Shown here piece by piece: positions 37,408 through 46,665 of a stretch of 64,000 nucleotides of DNA. How positions within the stretch are numbered: position 1 is the first letter of the stretch; the number at the start of each line of letters is the position of its first letter. Location of the stretch: the NCBI RefSeq assembly GCF_021730445.1, contig NZ_JADNRM010000010.1, positions 2,231 through 66,230 on the forward strand, given 5' to 3'. A model generated the notes under the pieces. It did no database searches and was not told where the DNA came from. It saw nothing but the letters and a program-made list of their open reading frames with translations. Both the position numbers and the translations under genes were made by a program. This DNA is from Phocaeicola faecalis. GTDB lineage: Bacteria; Bacteroidota; Bacteroidia; Bacteroidales; Bacteroidaceae.

Positions 37408-40404
37408 TTATTTCATTCTCAGATTTATCTGTCCATAGCAAGGCAGAGCTTCCAATGTCTTACAATAATTTCCCCATGCTATTTCAGGATAATCCCAACG
37501 ATTATTTGTGTATAAAATCAATTGTTCATCGGCACGTTTGTTTATCCGACAAGCTACTGAAGCATCTTTTGAGATGACCGATATCCGATGTTCGGAATCT
37601 GTTTCCGTAGAAAGTGAATAATAATAAATATTCTCTTTCATACCTTTTGCCATTTGTGTAAGAGGCTGCTTACAATTGGCACCGGCATCTGCCCAATAAT
37701 AATAGTTGTGCGTATCAGCCTGCCAAACTTGAACCGGTTTTTCGCCGTATGCTGCCTGTTTAGACTGATAAAGGGAAGTACGACCTTCATTTCCGGCAAA
37801 TTCACCCTCAGGATAATAATTCCAATACCCTTTACGCTTCCAATCCAAGTGTTGGATAGCATCCGACAAATAGAAAGACAACCCCGTCTCACGCAAGAAA
37901 CCATTGGGCACACCGGAAGTTTGGTAATTAACCGACAACTCTCCTTTAGGAGATATCAATATATCAAACTCCGCTACAACTCCCCGGTAATTGCCGACAA
38001 GCACTACTTTGACTGTTCCGTTCTCTTTCTCAGTGTAACTGAATGATGTTTTTTTCCAGTCCGAATCTGAAATCATAAAATGATTGGCCATTTTACGAAC
38101 CTCTGCACCTGTCAAATGATTCAGGTTAACATAAAGATTAAGGAACGGACCTTTTTCTATTATCACTTGCTCACCGGCTTTAGCATTGACTATTAACCCT
38201 GTAGCCTTATCAAAAGGTATTTCAAAGCCTTCCCCTCTTATAATCAGTTTATCACCATTATCTGTTACAATCAGCTTTTCTCCGCCAACCACAACAGGAT
38301 AGTCTATCTTTTCTACTCCCAATACAAGACGATAAGCATCAATCAAATCTCCTTCCGAAGTAAAGAACTCTACCAACAGCTTCTCACCCTCTTCCCATTG
38401 CTCGGCAGGAATTGTCAACAGACCTTTCTGATGAGGCTCGACAGAAGTCAGTTTCAAAGACTTCCTCGTTCCTTTGTAAGTATAAAATGCACTTATTTCA
38501 TCCAGGTCGGTATGGTCAAAACGGTTGTATACAGTCAACATCAGTGGTTGCCCGGCAGTAAAAGAAAGATTGTCATCTGCCAGTAAACGCACAGGTGAAT
38601 AAGCTTTCTTGGTAGACCAAAATTCCGGTTTCGGACGTCTCCATACGTCTACAATACCCCATTCTCCGTATCCGACACAGTTCCCTTGATAATTTTCAGG
38701 TTTGGCAGTGTGGGCAAACTCTTTCCAGAATGCAGTTCCAACCTTAGGCTGAGGTAATGCAAACACTTCATCCACATATCCCCAAATAGCTCCTCCCAAT
38801 CCGCCCGGCGCATTGTACAAGCCATCCCACATCATATCAATAGATTTCCCCCAGAATTCACGGATATTAGGGTCGGTCTGCAAAGTGGCATAGGTGTAAC
38901 AAGCCGGATGAGCCCACTCATCGTATAATGCCGGCATACCATGTCCTTGAAAATTACGGGTAGACATCCCCCATTGGTTGATATCGCCATACACATTCTG
39001 ATAGTGCATACTCAGAATATCAAATATTTTAGCCTTCTTTTCCATAGCCGAACCCGGATAGCTGAAAATAACGGGGCGCGTGGTATCCGTAGCCTTCACC
39101 CAATCCCAGCACAATTGGAAATTAGTACCATAAGCACTTTCATTACCGATGCTCCAAAACAAGACAGAAGGATGAGAACGGAAAGCTTTCACCATTTCCT
39201 GACATTGTCCCAAGTAACGGTCGGCATAAGCCGAATCACTCTGTGTATTACCCGGAGCATAATTCTTCTGCCGATAAGTATCAACAAAGCAAACAGCCGT
39301 TTCACTTTCCACATATACACCATAACGGTTACAAAACTCCAAAAAACGTTCCGAAGGAGGATAATGAGAAGTACGGACAAAGTTCATATTAGACTGCTTA
39401 AAGAGCAATACATCCAGACTATCCAACTCAGCAGTAGTGGTACGCCCCAATGTAGGATGGATATCATGACGACAAGCTCCGCGCAGTTTCACCTGACGGC
39501 CGTTAACCAACATACGGTCTTTAACAATCTTCACATCCCGAAAACCGATACGGCGGTCGAAACGAGACAGTTCTCTATCATCCTTGTACACTGCCACTTC
39601 CAATGTATACAGATTAGGATGTTCCGCATCCCATTTCAATGGGTTTGCTACAGGCAACGAGAACGTATTTTTCCCTTTCGCCAACTTAAAACGGCTTTGC
39701 GGCAACTGTACATTTCTGCCTTCCTTATCCTTCAACTCCAATCTTGCTTCCGCACCTTCTTTACCGATAAACTCACAAGCAAAACGCAACTCGGCATCTT
39801 TATAAAGTGAATCCAAATGGGTTTCCACACTCACATCATACAGGTGAGATTCAGGTAAAGCGAACAATGTGACATCACGAAGTATGCCGCCAATAGGATG
39901 ATGTGCATATCCGGAAGCATAAGAAATCTCGTCTAAACGGTCTGCTACCTCCAATTGAATTTCGTTCTTCTTCCCTACACGCACCAGCGAAGTAATATCA
40001 GTTTCCCAACGGGTAAAACCACCATGATGCTCACGAACAAATTTACCATTTACACTCAACTTGGCATGACTGTATACGCCGTCGAAACGCAAAATAACCT
40101 GCTTTCCCGCATAGTCGGCCGGTATGATAAATGTCTTCTTATAAAAGAACGGTTTATCATGTTCAATGGCAAATCCTTGCATAGCCGCTTCGCCGGGCAC
40201 TTGAATAGTAGTCCACCGGCTTTGGGGAGAATATTTAAATGCCCATGTTCCGCTTAATGACATGACAGGTTGCTGCACTCCTTCCAACTGTGAAGGCAAG
40301 ATATAACTTCGCCCCGAACAGACAGCAGCGGATGCTGCATTCAGGGAAGAATATGAAAGCAGGCAAATACCTGCCATTAATAAAGTCTGTTTTATCGTTA
40401 TCAT
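37408..40404 (-). CDS. GH2 family beta-galactosidase-like enzyme
   Basis: The frame extends to 40458, but ATG 40404 begins a good signal peptide (ITIKQTLLMAGICLLSYSS) and avoids overlap with the symporter gene, giving 998 residues. Sandwich domain (about 60-210), immunoglobulin-like domain and barrel are visible: GACRHDIHPTLGRTTT, NFVRTSHYPPSERFLEFCNRYG, acid/base Glu in SIGNESAYG and nucleophile Glu in PALYDEWAHPACY. The C-terminal half has a galactose-mutarotase-like beta-galactosidase domain. It is a paralogue of its neighbour without the malectin-like domain. The two probably cleave different linkages of one galactoside. Confidence 0.92.
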   Translation of the reverse strand: MITIKQTLLMAGICLLSYSSLNAASAAVCSGRSYILPSQLEGVQQPVMSLSGTWAFKYSPQSRWTTIQVPGEAAMQGFAIEHDKPFFYKKTFIIPADYAGKQVILRFDGVYSHAKLSVNGKFVREHHGGFTRWETDITSLVRVGKKNEIQLEVADRLDEISYASGYAHHPIGGILRDVTLFALPESHLYDVSVETHLDSLYKDAELRFACEFIGKEGAEARLELKDKEGRNVQLPQSRFKLAKGKNTFSLPVANPLKWDAEHPNLYTLEVAVYKDDRELSRFDRRIGFRDVKIVKDRMLVNGRQVKLRGACRHDIHPTLGRTTTAELDSLDVLLFKQSNMNFVRTSHYPPSERFLEFCNRYGVYVESETAVCFVDTYRQKNYAPGNTQSDSAYADRYLGQCQEMVKAFRSHPSVLFWSIGNESAYGTNFQLCWDWVKATDTTRPVIFSYPGSAMEKKAKIFDILSMHYQNVYGDINQWGMSTRNFQGHGMPALYDEWAHPACYTYATLQTDPNIREFWGKSIDMMWDGLYNAPGGLGGAIWGYVDEVFALPQPKVGTAFWKEFAHTAKPENYQGNCVGYGEWGIVDVWRRPKPEFWSTKKAYSPVRLLADDNLSFTAGQPLMLTVYNRFDHTDLDEISAFYTYKGTRKSLKLTSVEPHQKGLLTIPAEQWEEGEKLLVEFFTSEGDLIDAYRLVLGVEKIDYPVVVGGEKLIVTDNGDKLIIRGEGFEIPFDKATGLIVNAKAGEQVIIEKGPFLNLYVNLNHLTGAEVRKMANHFMISDSDWKKTSFSYTEKENGTVKVVLVGNYRGVVAEFDILISPKGELSVNYQTSGVPNGFLRETGLSFYLSDAIQHLDWKRKGYWNYYPEGEFAGNEGRTSLYQSKQAAYGEKPVQVWQADTHNYYYWADAGANCKQPLTQMAKGMKENIYYYSLSTETDSEHRISVISKDASVACRINKRADEQLILYTNNRWDYPEIAWGNYCKTLEALPCYGQINLRMK

Positions 40405-40432
40405 AATGATATAAATAAGGTTAGTACTCTTT

Positions 40433-41992
40433 TTACCACCAAAGCCAATAGAAACCAATCAAAATGGCAATGATGATGCAAGAAAAAATATTAAATAACT
40501 TACTTGTATGAAACAACGAAGCATGAATAGCGGAGCATTGGCCGGATGAGCGGTTACGTCTGCCTAGCATAATGATAAGACCGCAGCATAATAAAAAGAC
40601 AATGCCCATTCTATCCATCCACGGCAAAGCCGGACAAAGTATTTTCAGCAAAGCAGAAAATACAAATGACCCGAGTGCTGCCGAAAGCGCACCGTTTGCC
40701 GTTGCTCTCCGATAAAAGAAACCGGCAAGAAAAATAGCCAATGCACCCGGACTCACAAATCCGGTAAATTCCTGAATATAATGAAACGCCTGATCCAACC
40801 CCGAAAGTAAAGGAGCGATACACACTGCCACCAACAACGAAACAGCACTTGCCCAACGTCCGGTACGCACCAACTCGGTCTGTCCTGCTTTAGGACGAAA
40901 ATAGGAACGATAAATGTCCATTGTAAAAATGGTGGAAATGCTATTCATCATTGATGCCAGCGAACTGACAATCGCTGCCGTCAGAGCCGCAAATGCAATT
41001 CCCTTTACCCCCACAGGCAGCAGATTGCTCAGCAACCAAGGATAGGCTTCATCCGACTTTTCCAGAGGAGCATTCAAAGCAAATGCCGCAATGCCCGGAA
41101 TGACGACCAGCAACGGAATCAATAATTTGATGAAACCGGCAAACAACATACCGTTTTGTGCCTCGCTCACCGATTTGGCTGCCAACGCACGCTGAATAAT
41201 GTACTGGTTGCATCCCCAATAATATAAATTGGCAACCCATAACCCTCCTATAATAACCGATACCCCGGGAAGATCCATATATCCGGGATGTGACTTATCA
41301 AGTATAAGATGGAACTTATCTTCCGCCTGTTCACAAAGATTGGTAAACCCTGAAATAACCCCTTCCCCATTGCCCAGCATATCGAGTGCAATGTAAGTGG
41401 TTATCAATCCGCCGCCTATCAAGAACACAACCTGGATAACATCGGTCAACGCCACGGCTTTCAGTCCTCCGTAAATGGAATAAATTCCGGCAAAGGCTGC
41501 CAATCCTATTATCCCTGCCAACATAGGAACTCCCATAATATTCTCAATGGTCAAGGCACCTAAATAAAGAATGGAAGTTAAATTGATAAATATGAATACC
41601 GCCAACCAGAAAAAAGCCATCACCGTCTTCACCCGGCGGTCGAAACGCTCCTCCAAGAATTGTGGCATCGTAAAGATTTTCTTCTCCAGAAAAACAGGAA
41701 TAAAAAACTTAGCCACAATCAGCAGCCCCAACGCCGCAATCCACTCATACGTCGCCATAGCCAATCCGATGGCATAACCAGACCCCGACATACCGACAAA
41801 CTGTTCTGCCGAGATATTGGATGCTATAATAGAGGCCCCTATTGCCCACCAAGCCAATCCCCTGCCGGCCAAAAAATAGTTATTGGCATCCTGCACCTCC
41901 CCTTTAGAACTACGTGAAACATAAAGTCCTACAAGCAAAATAAGCAAGCAGTAGGCTATAAAGATAATCAAATCAATCGTTGATATATTCAT
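40433..41992 (-). CDS. Sodium:solute symporter (SSS/SGLT type)
   Basis: The 519-residue inner-membrane protein has about 14 helices. LAGRGLAWWAIGASIIASNISAEQFVGMSGSGYAIG is typical of SGLT-like sodium/sugar symporters, as are MPQFLEERFDRRVKTVMAF and GGLKAVALTDVIQVVFLIGGG. It should move the monosaccharide or sugar acid made by the periplasmic enzymes into the cytoplasm with Na+. It lies between the cytoplasmic oxidation enzymes (upstream) and the periplasmic GH2 enzymes (downstream) in the operon. The substrate is unknown; a galactose or deoxy-sugar is likely from context. Confidence 0.93.
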   Translation of the reverse strand: MNISTIDLIIFIAYCLLILLVGLYVSRSSKGEVQDANNYFLAGRGLAWWAIGASIIASNISAEQFVGMSGSGYAIGLAMATYEWIAALGLLIVAKFFIPVFLEKKIFTMPQFLEERFDRRVKTVMAFFWLAVFIFINLTSILYLGALTIENIMGVPMLAGIIGLAAFAGIYSIYGGLKAVALTDVIQVVFLIGGGLITTYIALDMLGNGEGVISGFTNLCEQAEDKFHLILDKSHPGYMDLPGVSVIIGGLWVANLYYWGCNQYIIQRALAAKSVSEAQNGMLFAGFIKLLIPLLVVIPGIAAFALNAPLEKSDEAYPWLLSNLLPVGVKGIAFAALTAAIVSSLASMMNSISTIFTMDIYRSYFRPKAGQTELVRTGRWASAVSLLVAVCIAPLLSGLDQAFHYIQEFTGFVSPGALAIFLAGFFYRRATANGALSAALGSFVFSALLKILCPALPWMDRMGIVFLLCCGLIIMLGRRNRSSGQCSAIHASLFHTSKLFNIFSCIIIAILIGFYWLWW

Positions 41993-42004
41993 GCTGTCGT
42001 CCTC

Positions 42005-42898
42005 TTAGCGGATTATAAACGGATAATGATTCTCTCCCGGAGCAACTCCGGGTATATCGGCCACAAACAAACTGCCACTCAGTGGATAGGCTTGTATCTC
42101 GGCTTCCGACAAACCGTCTCTGGCCGTTGTAATGAACAACTGATTACGCTCCTTACCACCAAATGTGCACGAAGCCACATTGGGAACAGGAACTTCTATT
42201 TTATCAACCAGTTGTCCCGTTGCCGGACTCCAAACATACACGCCGAATCCTCCCCAATGAGCCACCCACAAAAGTCCGTTAGCATCAATGGTCATTCCGT
42301 CTGGCACTCCATACTCCATAGGAACCTGTACAGCAGTACGAATAAAATAAATAGCACCGGTCAAATAGTCATAAGCATATTCTTCAATGCATCTTCTGCC
42401 GGAATCAGCATAATACATACGGTCTCCTTTCCGGTTCCAAACAATTCCGTTCGGGATACTTTGTTGTCCCAAAACAGATGCCAAAGATAAATCATTATCC
42501 ACACAATACAAACTTCCGTTTCCATTATGTTCACTGCAATGCATCACTCCGCACCAGATACGACCTTCCGGAGATGCCTTACAGTCATTGGTACGCCATT
42601 GCGGATGCAAACATGGAAGCTCAATCAATGTCCTATATGTCCTTTCTTTCAAGTCATAAGCGATAAAGCGGTTTTTCATTGCCAGCAGCACTTCATGGTC
42701 ATGTCCCTTCCAAGGAATAATAGAAGTTACCATTTCCGGAAAGGTATGTTCTTCCACCGTACCTTCATTGGAACCATATTGATATAAAATCCCATTATCA
42801 ATGTCCACCCATAACAAACATTCTAAACCAGGCATCCATGTAGCGGCCTCGCCGGTCCGGTTATAACACCGATGTAATAGAGTTGCATTCATCATCAT
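42005..42898 (-). CDS. SMP-30/gluconolactonase-type sugar lactonase
   Basis: The 297-residue cytoplasmic protein is a six-bladed propeller of the SMP-30/regucalcin/LRE family, which opens aldonolactones with a divalent metal. Motifs: GEAATWMPGLECLLWVDID (with the metal-binding Glu), ASPEGRIWCGVMH, IPNGIVWNRKGDRMYYADS (with the binding Asn) and VPDGMTIDANGLLWVAHWGG (with the catalytic Asp). It has no signal peptide. It lies 29 bp after the SDR gene and 12 bp before the symporter gene, which places it as the second step of the sugar oxidation route. Confidence 0.9.
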   Translation of the reverse strand: MMMNATLLHRCYNRTGEAATWMPGLECLLWVDIDNGILYQYGSNEGTVEEHTFPEMVTSIIPWKGHDHEVLLAMKNRFIAYDLKERTYRTLIELPCLHPQWRTNDCKASPEGRIWCGVMHCSEHNGNGSLYCVDNDLSLASVLGQQSIPNGIVWNRKGDRMYYADSGRRCIEEYAYDYLTGAIYFIRTAVQVPMEYGVPDGMTIDANGLLWVAHWGGFGVYVWSPATGQLVDKIEVPVPNVASCTFGGKERNQLFITTARDGLSEAEIQAYPLSGSLFVADIPGVAPGENHYPFIIR

Positions 42899-42927
42899 CT
42901 ATATTAAACTACCTATTGAAAACTGAT

Positions 42928-43725
42928 TTAAACATCCTGCATCAACGCAGACCGTCCTCCATCCATCAGAATGGTCGTTCCACTTATAAATTGAGCCATG
43001 GGTGAAGCCAGATAAACACATAATGCACCCACTTCCTCCACCGTACCGATTCTTTTCACCGGATGAAGGTCAATCGTACGCCGACGTTCGGCCATCGCAT
43101 CCGGAAACGAATTGAACCAAGTATCATTTCCTGCTGTATCTATAAATCCAGGAGCCACCCCGACCGTCCGTATCTTCGGCCCCCACTCTATAGTCAGACT
43201 CCGTACCAGTCCGGTGATAGCCGTCTTTGTAACATTATAGGGGAAACACCCCGGAATGGAACAGAAAGCATGATTGGAAGTCATCAGCAAGATGACCCCA
43301 TTGCCACTTTGTTCTAAATAAGGTTTACAAAGTTTGGCCAAACGCCAGTGAGAAGCCAAGTTCAGGTCCAGATTGTATGTCCATTGGCTTTCCGAACATG
43401 CTGCCGCACCTTCAAATACATTCATCCCGGCGTTGGAAACAACAATATCCAACCGCCCGAAGGTCGTAATCACCTCTTGCACAAACTGTTCCAATTCCTT
43501 TTCCTGCGTGACATCCGCCTGAACATAGAGTGCCTTGCGACCCTCTCTTTCCACAGCCTGCAAAAATACAGAAACACTGTCATCAGTGCCCGGCTTACGC
43601 GAACATCCTGCCACACAAGCTCCTGCACGAGCAAACTCACGTGCCGTGCCCAGTCCGATACCGGAGGATACTCCGGTAATCAGAACAACCTTTCCGGTTA
43701 AGTCTATTTGAAACGGCATACGCAT
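42928..43725 (-). CDS. Short-chain dehydrogenase (SDR), probable sugar 1-dehydrogenase
   Basis: The 265-residue cytoplasmic enzyme has the SDR cofactor loop TGVSSGIG, the NAG motif VVSNAG, catalytic Ser in LLMTSNHAF and YNVTK with catalytic Tyr/Lys, and the C-terminal SGTTILMDGG. The start overlaps the stop of the dehydratase gene by one base. Given the adjacent lactonase and dehydratase, oxidation of an aldose to its lactone is likely. An alternative is oxidation of a 2-keto-3-deoxy sugar acid, as in the L-fucose route of some bacteria. Confidence 0.88.
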   Translation of the reverse strand: MRMPFQIDLTGKVVLITGVSSGIGLGTAREFARAGACVAGCSRKPGTDDSVSVFLQAVEREGRKALYVQADVTQEKELEQFVQEVITTFGRLDIVVSNAGMNVFEGAAACSESQWTYNLDLNLASHWRLAKLCKPYLEQSGNGVILLMTSNHAFCSIPGCFPYNVTKTAITGLVRSLTIEWGPKIRTVGVAPGFIDTAGNDTWFNSFPDAMAERRRTIDLHPVKRIGTVEEVGALCVYLASPMAQFISGTTILMDGGRSALMQDV

Positions 43726-44894
43726 TAAATATAAAAGTTCTCAGGAGGATTGTTTATAATACCCGGATGCTTTTCCATCTCCTCTTCCACCAAATCCACT
43801 CCCAGCCCCGGGCGGTCCGACAGATGTAAATGCCCATCATAAACCATATCGGCAATAGGATGGTCAATAACCGTATCCCTCCAGGGAACATCATTGAACA
43901 TAAACTCTTGACGGAAAAAATTAGGAACGGAAGCACACACATGAGACGAAGCAAGAGTGGACAAGGGGCCGTTAGGATTATGAGGAGCCAATAGAACCTG
44001 ATAAGCCTCAGCCATCGTAGCCATCCGTTTCATCTCAGAAGGTCCTCCGCAGCGGGTTATATCCGGCATGATTATATCACATATATGTTTTTCAAGCAAT
44101 GAGCGAATGCCAAAGCGGGTATAATGACGTTCGCCCACACAAATAGAAACATCCGAGGGAATGCGTTCACGCATGGCACGCAATGTTTGAGAACTTTCCG
44201 GTCCTGCCGGCTCCTCATACCAGGCAATATCCAATGTTGCCAAACGCTCCGCCATCTTCACAGCAATGCGGTAATTCAGCATGGCATGGGTTTCAATCAT
44301 AATATCCACCTCCGGACCTACCGCCTCACGGACTGCCTTTGAAACGTTGAATGCCAAATCCTGTTGTGCAGGAGTCAGTGTAAGATTGGACGCCAAATCT
44401 TCACCATAGAAATAATTGGTATGTGCAAACGGGTCAAACTTCAACCCCGTGAATCCGGCTGCCTTCACCGCACGTGCTTGTTCAGCATAATCGGCTTCAT
44501 TGTGCCCCCCTTTCGTAAACCAATAATTGGCATACAACAGAATATCCTTACGGTAAGCTCCTCCCAAAAGTTCATAGCACGGCACCCCCAATACCTTGCC
44601 TTTCAAATCAAGCAATGCCATATCAATACCGCTAATGGCACACATACTGGCACCATAGGGACCTACCCAGTTTAAGTCACGATAAAGCTTTGTCCAAATA
44701 AAATCCGTCTTCATCGGATCAAGCCCGATAATGCGGTTGCCTATATGTTTTGCCGCCTCGTATACGATAGGACTTCCCGGCCAGTTAGTAGCCTCACCCA
44801 CACCCGTATAACCTTCGTCTGTATATATCTTCAATAAAGTCCAATTGTACTTGATGCCCTGCACCAACCATACTTTTACATCTGTTATTTTCAT
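43725..44894 (-). CDS. Enolase-superfamily (mandelate racemase/muconate lactonising type) sugar acid dehydratase
   Basis: The 389-residue protein has the N-terminal capping domain (LLKIYTDEGYTGVGEATNWPG, GIDMALLDLKGKVLGVPCYELLGG) and a barrel with metal ligands in IETH (Glu, with His as probable general acid as in galactonate dehydratase), YEEP and VGERHYTRF. C-terminal APHNPNGPLS supplies the catalytic His. This places it nearest to the D-galactonate dehydratase-like MR subgroup, which removes water from aldonates to give 2-keto-3-deoxyaldonates. The exact aldonate is not known. It lies 18 bp after the RraA-like gene and overlaps the SDR gene by one base. Confidence 0.9.
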   Translation of the reverse strand: MKITDVKVWLVQGIKYNWTLLKIYTDEGYTGVGEATNWPGSPIVYEAAKHIGNRIIGLDPMKTDFIWTKLYRDLNWVGPYGASMCAISGIDMALLDLKGKVLGVPCYELLGGAYRKDILLYANYWFTKGGHNEADYAEQARAVKAAGFTGLKFDPFAHTNYFYGEDLASNLTLTPAQQDLAFNVSKAVREAVGPEVDIMIETHAMLNYRIAVKMAERLATLDIAWYEEPAGPESSQTLRAMRERIPSDVSICVGERHYTRFGIRSLLEKHICDIIMPDITRCGGPSEMKRMATMAEAYQVLLAPHNPNGPLSTLASSHVCASVPNFFRQEFMFNDVPWRDTVIDHPIADMVYDGHLHLSDRPGLGVDLVEEEMEKHPGIINNPPENFYI

Positions 44895-44912
44895 CTTTAC
44901 CTATTTTATAAA

Positions 44913-45605
44913 CTACATAATACCAAATTTATCAAATGCATCCCGGGCTTTCATGCCTTCCTGTATCTTCTTCAAGACGGTACGTTCGCCACGCGCTTTT
45001 TCAAGAGCACGTACAAATACTTCTTCTTCTATTTGGCGCGGCACCACACACACACCGTCAATATCCCCCACCAACATATCTCCGTCATTCACCAACACGC
45101 CATCAATTTCGATAGGCACACGATAATCAATCACTTTTCCGCGCGGAGCCTGATCTTGAGCATAGGGACCATAAGAAAAACAGGGAAAGTTTAAAGCCAG
45201 AATACCTTTCGTATCACGGGAATAACCATTCACAACCGCACCGGCAGCTTTACACTGCATGGCACGTGCACTCATCAATTCCCCCCATAAAGCATAAGAG
45301 GGAGAAGAACCGGAGCAAATATAGATTTCACCTTCTTTCAAATCGTCTAATGCTTCGAGCATCAAACCGAAAGAGCGCTTCAGCACCGGGTTTATTCCGC
45401 TTGTTCCCTGATTGTCATACACATCGGCTTCGAGTACGGTCATGGCACGCCCTGCCACAAACATATCGTCGCGAAGCGGACGAATACGAGGCGGCAAGAA
45501 TTGATGTGTATATCCCATCTTGTCCATAATATCTCCGACAACAGCCGTATAGAGTTCTCCCTTTATCAAGGAAACCAGCTCTTTGTCATCGTTCCATTCT
45601 TTCAT
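44913..45605 (-). CDS. RraA-like / HMG aldolase family protein
   Basis: The 230-residue protein belongs to the RraA/4-hydroxy-4-methyl-2-oxoglutarate aldolase fold: VVGDIMDKMG, ALWGELMSARAMQCKAAGAVVNGYSRD (with the metal/substrate Arg-Asp) and GDIDGVCVVP. Members include class II pyruvate aldolases and proteins that bind RNase E. In this operon an aldolase splitting a 2-keto-3-deoxy sugar acid to pyruvate and an aldehyde is the most economical reading, but this is inference. It is the first gene of the operon, with a -7 candidate at 45652-45659. Confidence 0.85.
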   Translation of the reverse strand: MKEWNDDKELVSLIKGELYTAVVGDIMDKMGYTHQFLPPRIRPLRDDMFVAGRAMTVLEADVYDNQGTSGINPVLKRSFGLMLEALDDLKEGEIYICSGSSPSYALWGELMSARAMQCKAAGAVVNGYSRDTKGILALNFPCFSYGPYAQDQAPRGKVIDYRVPIEIDGVLVNDGDMLVGDIDGVCVVPRQIEEEVFVRALEKARGERTVLKKIQEGMKARDAFDKFGIM

Positions 45606-45651
45606 TTTTCTGTTCTATTAAAAGGTTGTTTTTACTTTATTATAGTAACAG

Positions 45652-45659
45652 CAAAGGTA
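45652..45659 (-). promoter_or_regulatory. Candidate -7 element for the RraA-to-GH2 operon
   Basis: It reads TACCTTTG on the minus strand, 46 bp upstream of the RraA-like start. TTTC-type matches lie at the expected -33 distance. This would drive the eight-gene catabolic operon. Confidence 0.55.
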
Positions 45660-45750
45660 ATCTGCTTTAAAGAAAGAAAGAACTTTTCAGAGCTATGGCA
45701 CTTATGTAAAAAGGTGAAAATATGGCCAAAACATATACAAAACGGAAATA

Positions 45751-46665
45751 CTATTTTGCCACATCACGCGGAGACACTCCCATCTGTTGTTTAAAGATGC
45801 GTGAAAAGTATTGTGGCGACTGAAAACCACATTGGAAGCACACTTCCTTTATAGACATTTCCGTGCTTCTTAAAAGTTCGACCGCTTTATTGATTCTTAT
45901 CTGATTCAGATAATCTAAGGGAGAAAGATTCAAATACTGTGAAAATAGGTTTCTGAGATAGCGTTCACTGATGCCTACTTCTTCCGCCACCTTATTTATA
46001 TTAATATCCGAATGATAGTTCAAACGGATGTAAGCAATGGCTTTTCTCAGCGATTCATTAGTGCAGATAGGTAAATAAGCCTCATCCATATAACGATAGA
46101 TAAGCACCAGCAACTCTGCATAATACATCACGACCAAATATTGATAATATACACTTTTTATCTCCAACTCATTCACTATACGCTGCACTACCCGCATGAT
46201 ACGAAGGTTATTCACTATTTTAATCAGCCTGTTTTCTTCAGAAAATAAAAAGACGGAAGTGGGCACCGAATTATCTTTGCCCACCCGGGAATTCAAGTTA
46301 AAGTTGGAAAAGATTTCCGGCAAAAACTCCAACTGCATCAGAGTTGTCCCTTCACTGCCCGCTTCAAACAAATGATTAACATCCGAAGTGATAACCATTA
46401 TCTCTCCTTCCTTGAAGGTCACACTTTCATTATCCAAATGGAGGATACAATAGCCCTTTTTCACATAGTTTATTTCAATGCGCAAATGCTTATGAGGGCC
46501 ATACGTTTCCGAAGGATAAAACGAGATAAAACGGAACACATCCGCCAGACGCTTACTCTTTAAATTCTCGGTTATCTGCTCCAATATCTCCCAAAGGGAA
46601 GAGGGTACGGCACATTCATCCATAATCTTATCTATTTCTCTGTTACACAAATCTAAACTTTTCAT
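45751..46665 (-). CDS. AraC family transcriptional regulator
   Basis: The 304-residue protein has a cupin-like sensor domain (about 40-150, YGPHKHLRIEINYVKKGYCILHLD) and a C-terminal AraC/XylS double helix-turn-helix (about 205-303; INKVAEEVGISERYLRNLFSQY and KEVCFQCGFQSPQYFSRIFKQQMG). It should bind a sugar and control the PUL in place of the hybrid two-component or ECF system often seen. Its ATG directly follows the GH95 stop codon, so it is translated from the GH95 transcript. A possible operator with 21-bp spaced repeats is at 49264-49296. Confidence 0.9.
   Translation of the reverse strand: MKSLDLCNREIDKIMDECAVPSSLWEILEQITENLKSKRLADVFRFISFYPSETYGPHKHLRIEINYVKKGYCILHLDNESVTFKEGEIMVITSDVNHLFEAGSEGTTLMQLEFLPEIFSNFNLNSRVGKDNSVPTSVFLFSEENRLIKIVNNLRIMRVVQRIVNELEIKSVYYQYLVVMYYAELLVLIYRYMDEAYLPICTNESLRKAIAYIRLNYHSDININKVAEEVGISERYLRNLFSQYLNLSPLDYLNQIRINKAVELLRSTEMSIKEVCFQCGFQSPQYFSRIFKQQMGVSPRDVAK

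Noticed and set aside
38941..39810. 289-residue open frame antisense to a GH2 gene
   Set aside because: It is a shadow of the GH2 coding strand with atypical composition and no domain.
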